Source: an uncultured Bacteroides sp. (lineage in GTDB: Bacteria > Bacteroidota > Bacteroidia > Bacteroidales > Bacteroidaceae). From it: a stretch of DNA of 17,810 nucleotides. This document shows positions 16,352 through 17,810 of this stretch, piece by piece. The notes under the pieces were generated by a model, which ran no database searches, was not told where the DNA came from, and was given only the letters and a program-made list of their open reading frames with translations. Position 1 is the first letter of the stretch, and each line of letters starts with the position of its first letter. Position numbers and translations under genes: made by a program. The stretch is from positions 1 to 17,810 of the forward strand of contig CAKUYM010000054.1 of assembly GCA_934716785.1 (NCBI GenBank), given 5' to 3'.

Positions 16352-17810
16352 ATGAAAAACAACTATCTTCTTTCTTCGCGATGCCTCAAGTTTATCGCAT
16401 TGTTAGCATTGCTACTACATCCCATTTCATTTCTTTCCCTACAAGCATCCGAAGCTTCGGGTATTCTGCGGGCGGAAAAGGTAAACCCGACTACTGTTGA
16501 TGTGGTATTTGCGAACAATCAGCGGATGACAATCGACTTTTATGGGGAGAATATCTTCCGTGTATTTCAGGATAACTCCGGAGGCATCATTCGTGATCCC
16601 GAAGCAAAGCCCGAAGCGCAGATACTTGTTGACCAGCCGCGACGCCAGGTATCCGGTCTTGCACTGGACGATAAAGACGGACGTATCATCCTCGCCACCG
16701 GGAAAGTGCGGGTTGAACTCGACAAGAAGACAACTCTGATGAAAGTCTTCAATCTTGAAACAGGCGCATGCGTCATCGAGCAGACGGCTCCCGTAGTATT
16801 CAGTCCGAAAGAGGTGACCGTTACCCTGAAAGAACAGGCTGACGAATACTTCTACGGTGGGGGTGTACAGAACGGCCGATTCTCTCACAAGGGCAAAGTG
16901 ATAGCCATCGAAAACCAGAACAGTTGGACGGATGGCGGAGTCGCTTCTCCCTGCCCGTTCTACTGGTCTACCAAAGGCTATGGAATGATGTGGTACACCT
17001 TTAAGAAAGGCCAATATGACTTTGGAGCATCAGAAAAAAACGTAGTGAAACTATCTCACAATTCTTCTTACCTTGATTTATTTTACATGGTCAGCGACGG
17101 AGCTGTCGCTCTGCTGAACGATTTCTACCAGTTGACAGGGAATCCTGTGCTATTGCCTAAATTCGGTTTTTACGAAGGACATCTCAATGCCTACAACCGT
17201 GACTACTGGAAAGAGGATGAGAAGGGAATTCTCTTCGAGGATGGAAAACGCTACAAGGAAAGCCAGAAAGACAATGGGGGTGTCAAGGAATCTCTGAACG
17301 GAGAAAAAGACAACTACCAGTTCTCGGCACGTGCCGTTATCGACCGCTACAAGAGTCATGACATGCCACTCGGATGGCTGCTTCCTAATGACGGATACGG
17401 TGCCGGTTACGGACAGACAGAAACGTTGGACGGCAACATTGCCAATCTGAAGAGTCTTGGTGAATATGCCCGCAAGAATGGGGTGGAAATCGGACTTTGG
17501 ACACAGTCCGACCTGCATCCGAAAGAAGGTGTAAGCGCTCTGTTGCAACGTGACATCGTGAAAGAGGTTCGCGACGCGGGCGTACGTGTATTGAAAACCG
17601 ACGTGGCTTGGGTAGGAGCCGGATACTCTTTCGGCTTGAATGGTGTAGCGGATGTGGGACATATCATGCCTTATTATGGCAATGATGCCCGTCCTTTCAT
17701 CATCTCACTCGACGGCTGGGCCGGCACACAGCGCTATGCCGGCATCTGGTCGGGCGACCAGACGGGTGGCGTATGGGAATATATCCGTTTTCATATACCT
17801 ACTTATATAG
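16352..17810 (+). CDS. Secreted GH31 glycoside hydrolase, 3' end outside the window
   Basis: Retaining alpha-glycosidase of family GH31 (alpha-glucosidase, alpha-xylosidase or alpha-galactosidase types). The frame is open from ATG 16352 to the edge, 486 codons. It has a signal peptide (basic n-region, hydrophobic core about 13-30, cleavage near QASEA) and an N-terminal beta-sandwich (about 37-260, with EYFYGGGVQNGRF). The catalytic barrel begins near FGFYEGHLNAYN (271-282). GWLLPNDGYGAGYG is at 341-354, the putative nucleophile is Asp417 in LKTDVAWVG, and the putative acid Asp469 is in WSGDQTGG; all are intact. A charged stretch of about 40 residues (283-322) interrupts the early barrel. Two sampled 60-base lines are 52% and 55% GC, against 33-42% in sampled PUL lines. 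It is not part of the PUL by position and may start another locus. Substrate cannot be deduced. Confidence 0.88.
   Translation, partial: MKNNYLLSSRCLKFIALLALLLHPISFLSLQASEASGILRAEKVNPTTVDVVFANNQRMTIDFYGENIFRVFQDNSGGIIRDPEAKPEAQILVDQPRRQVSGLALDDKDGRIILATGKVRVELDKKTTLMKVFNLETGACVIEQTAPVVFSPKEVTVTLKEQADEYFYGGGVQNGRFSHKGKVIAIENQNSWTDGGVASPCPFYWSTKGYGMMWYTFKKGQYDFGASEKNVVKLSHNSSYLDLFYMVSDGAVALLNDFYQLTGNPVLLPKFGFYEGHLNAYNRDYWKEDEKGILFEDGKRYKESQKDNGGVKESLNGEKDNYQFSARAVIDRYKSHDMPLGWLLPNDGYGAGYGQTETLDGNIANLKSLGEYARKNGVEIGLWTQSDLHPKEGVSALLQRDIVKEVRDAGVRVLKTDVAWVGAGYSFGLNGVADVGHIMPYYGNDARPFIISLDGWAGTQRYAGIWSGDQTGGVWEYIRFHIPTYI

Noticed and set aside
16439..17014. 191-codon minus-strand frame
   Set aside because: Lies entirely antisense to the GH31 gene, whose catalytic motifs and signal peptide are clear; typical shadow of a GC-richer gene.
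17150..17662. 170-codon minus-strand frame
   Set aside because: Antisense to the GH31 catalytic barrel, with no independent support.
1..17810. Search for tRNA, rRNA, CRISPR arrays, insertion sequences and integrase sites
   Set aside because: No cloverleaf-like segment, regularly spaced repeat array, transposase or integrase was seen by eye.

Overview
The window looks like chromosomal DNA of a gut-type Bacteroides (or close Bacteroidales relative). The evidence is an adjacent SusC/SusD pair, lipoprotein signal peptides, glycoside hydrolases of families that expand in Bacteroides, A-rich ribosome-binding regions, Bacteroidetes-type -7 boxes (TAnnTTTG), and typical Bacteroidetes conserved genes (a DUF4294-like protein and a helix-hairpin-helix/beta-barrel protein).

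Layout. Bases 1-652 hold no convincing gene. They carry a probable leftward promoter at the edge, two strong inverted repeats, and a hairpin with a U-tract that fits a terminator for the leftward operon. From 8779 down to 653 (minus strand) runs a tight four-gene operon: a SusC-like TonB-dependent transporter, a SusD-like lipoprotein, an unrecognised secreted protein with an alpha-helical and then a beta-rich part, and a GH78-like (alpha-L-rhamnosidase-type) enzyme. Gaps are 19, 13 and 4 bases. Across a 411-base divergent intergenic region, the plus strand carries a GH92 alpha-mannosidase lipoprotein (9191-11470), overlapped by 4 bases by a DUF4380-like lipoprotein (11467-12384). Together these six genes form one polysaccharide utilization locus (PUL), 653-12384.

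Right of the PUL are chromosomal genes unrelated to it: a convergent DUF4294-like secreted protein (12422-13027, minus), a secreted HhH plus outer-membrane beta-barrel protein (13146-15194), a radical SAM protein resembling COG0731 (15344-16117), and the 5' part of a secreted GH31 glycoside hydrolase (16352-17810) cut by the window edge.

How the PUL could work (inference): SusD captures a glycan fragment at the cell surface and SusC imports it. The GH92 lipoprotein removes alpha-mannose, while the GH78-like enzyme and the unrecognised protein act in the periplasm on other linkages, perhaps rhamnose or an acidic unit. The combination points to a branched glycan containing mannose and a deoxy- or acidic sugar, but the sequence does not identify it. 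No regulator of the locus (HTCS, SusR-type or ECF sigma/anti-sigma) lies in the window, and the SusC lacks room for the N-terminal STN signalling domain, so control must come from a gene outside it.
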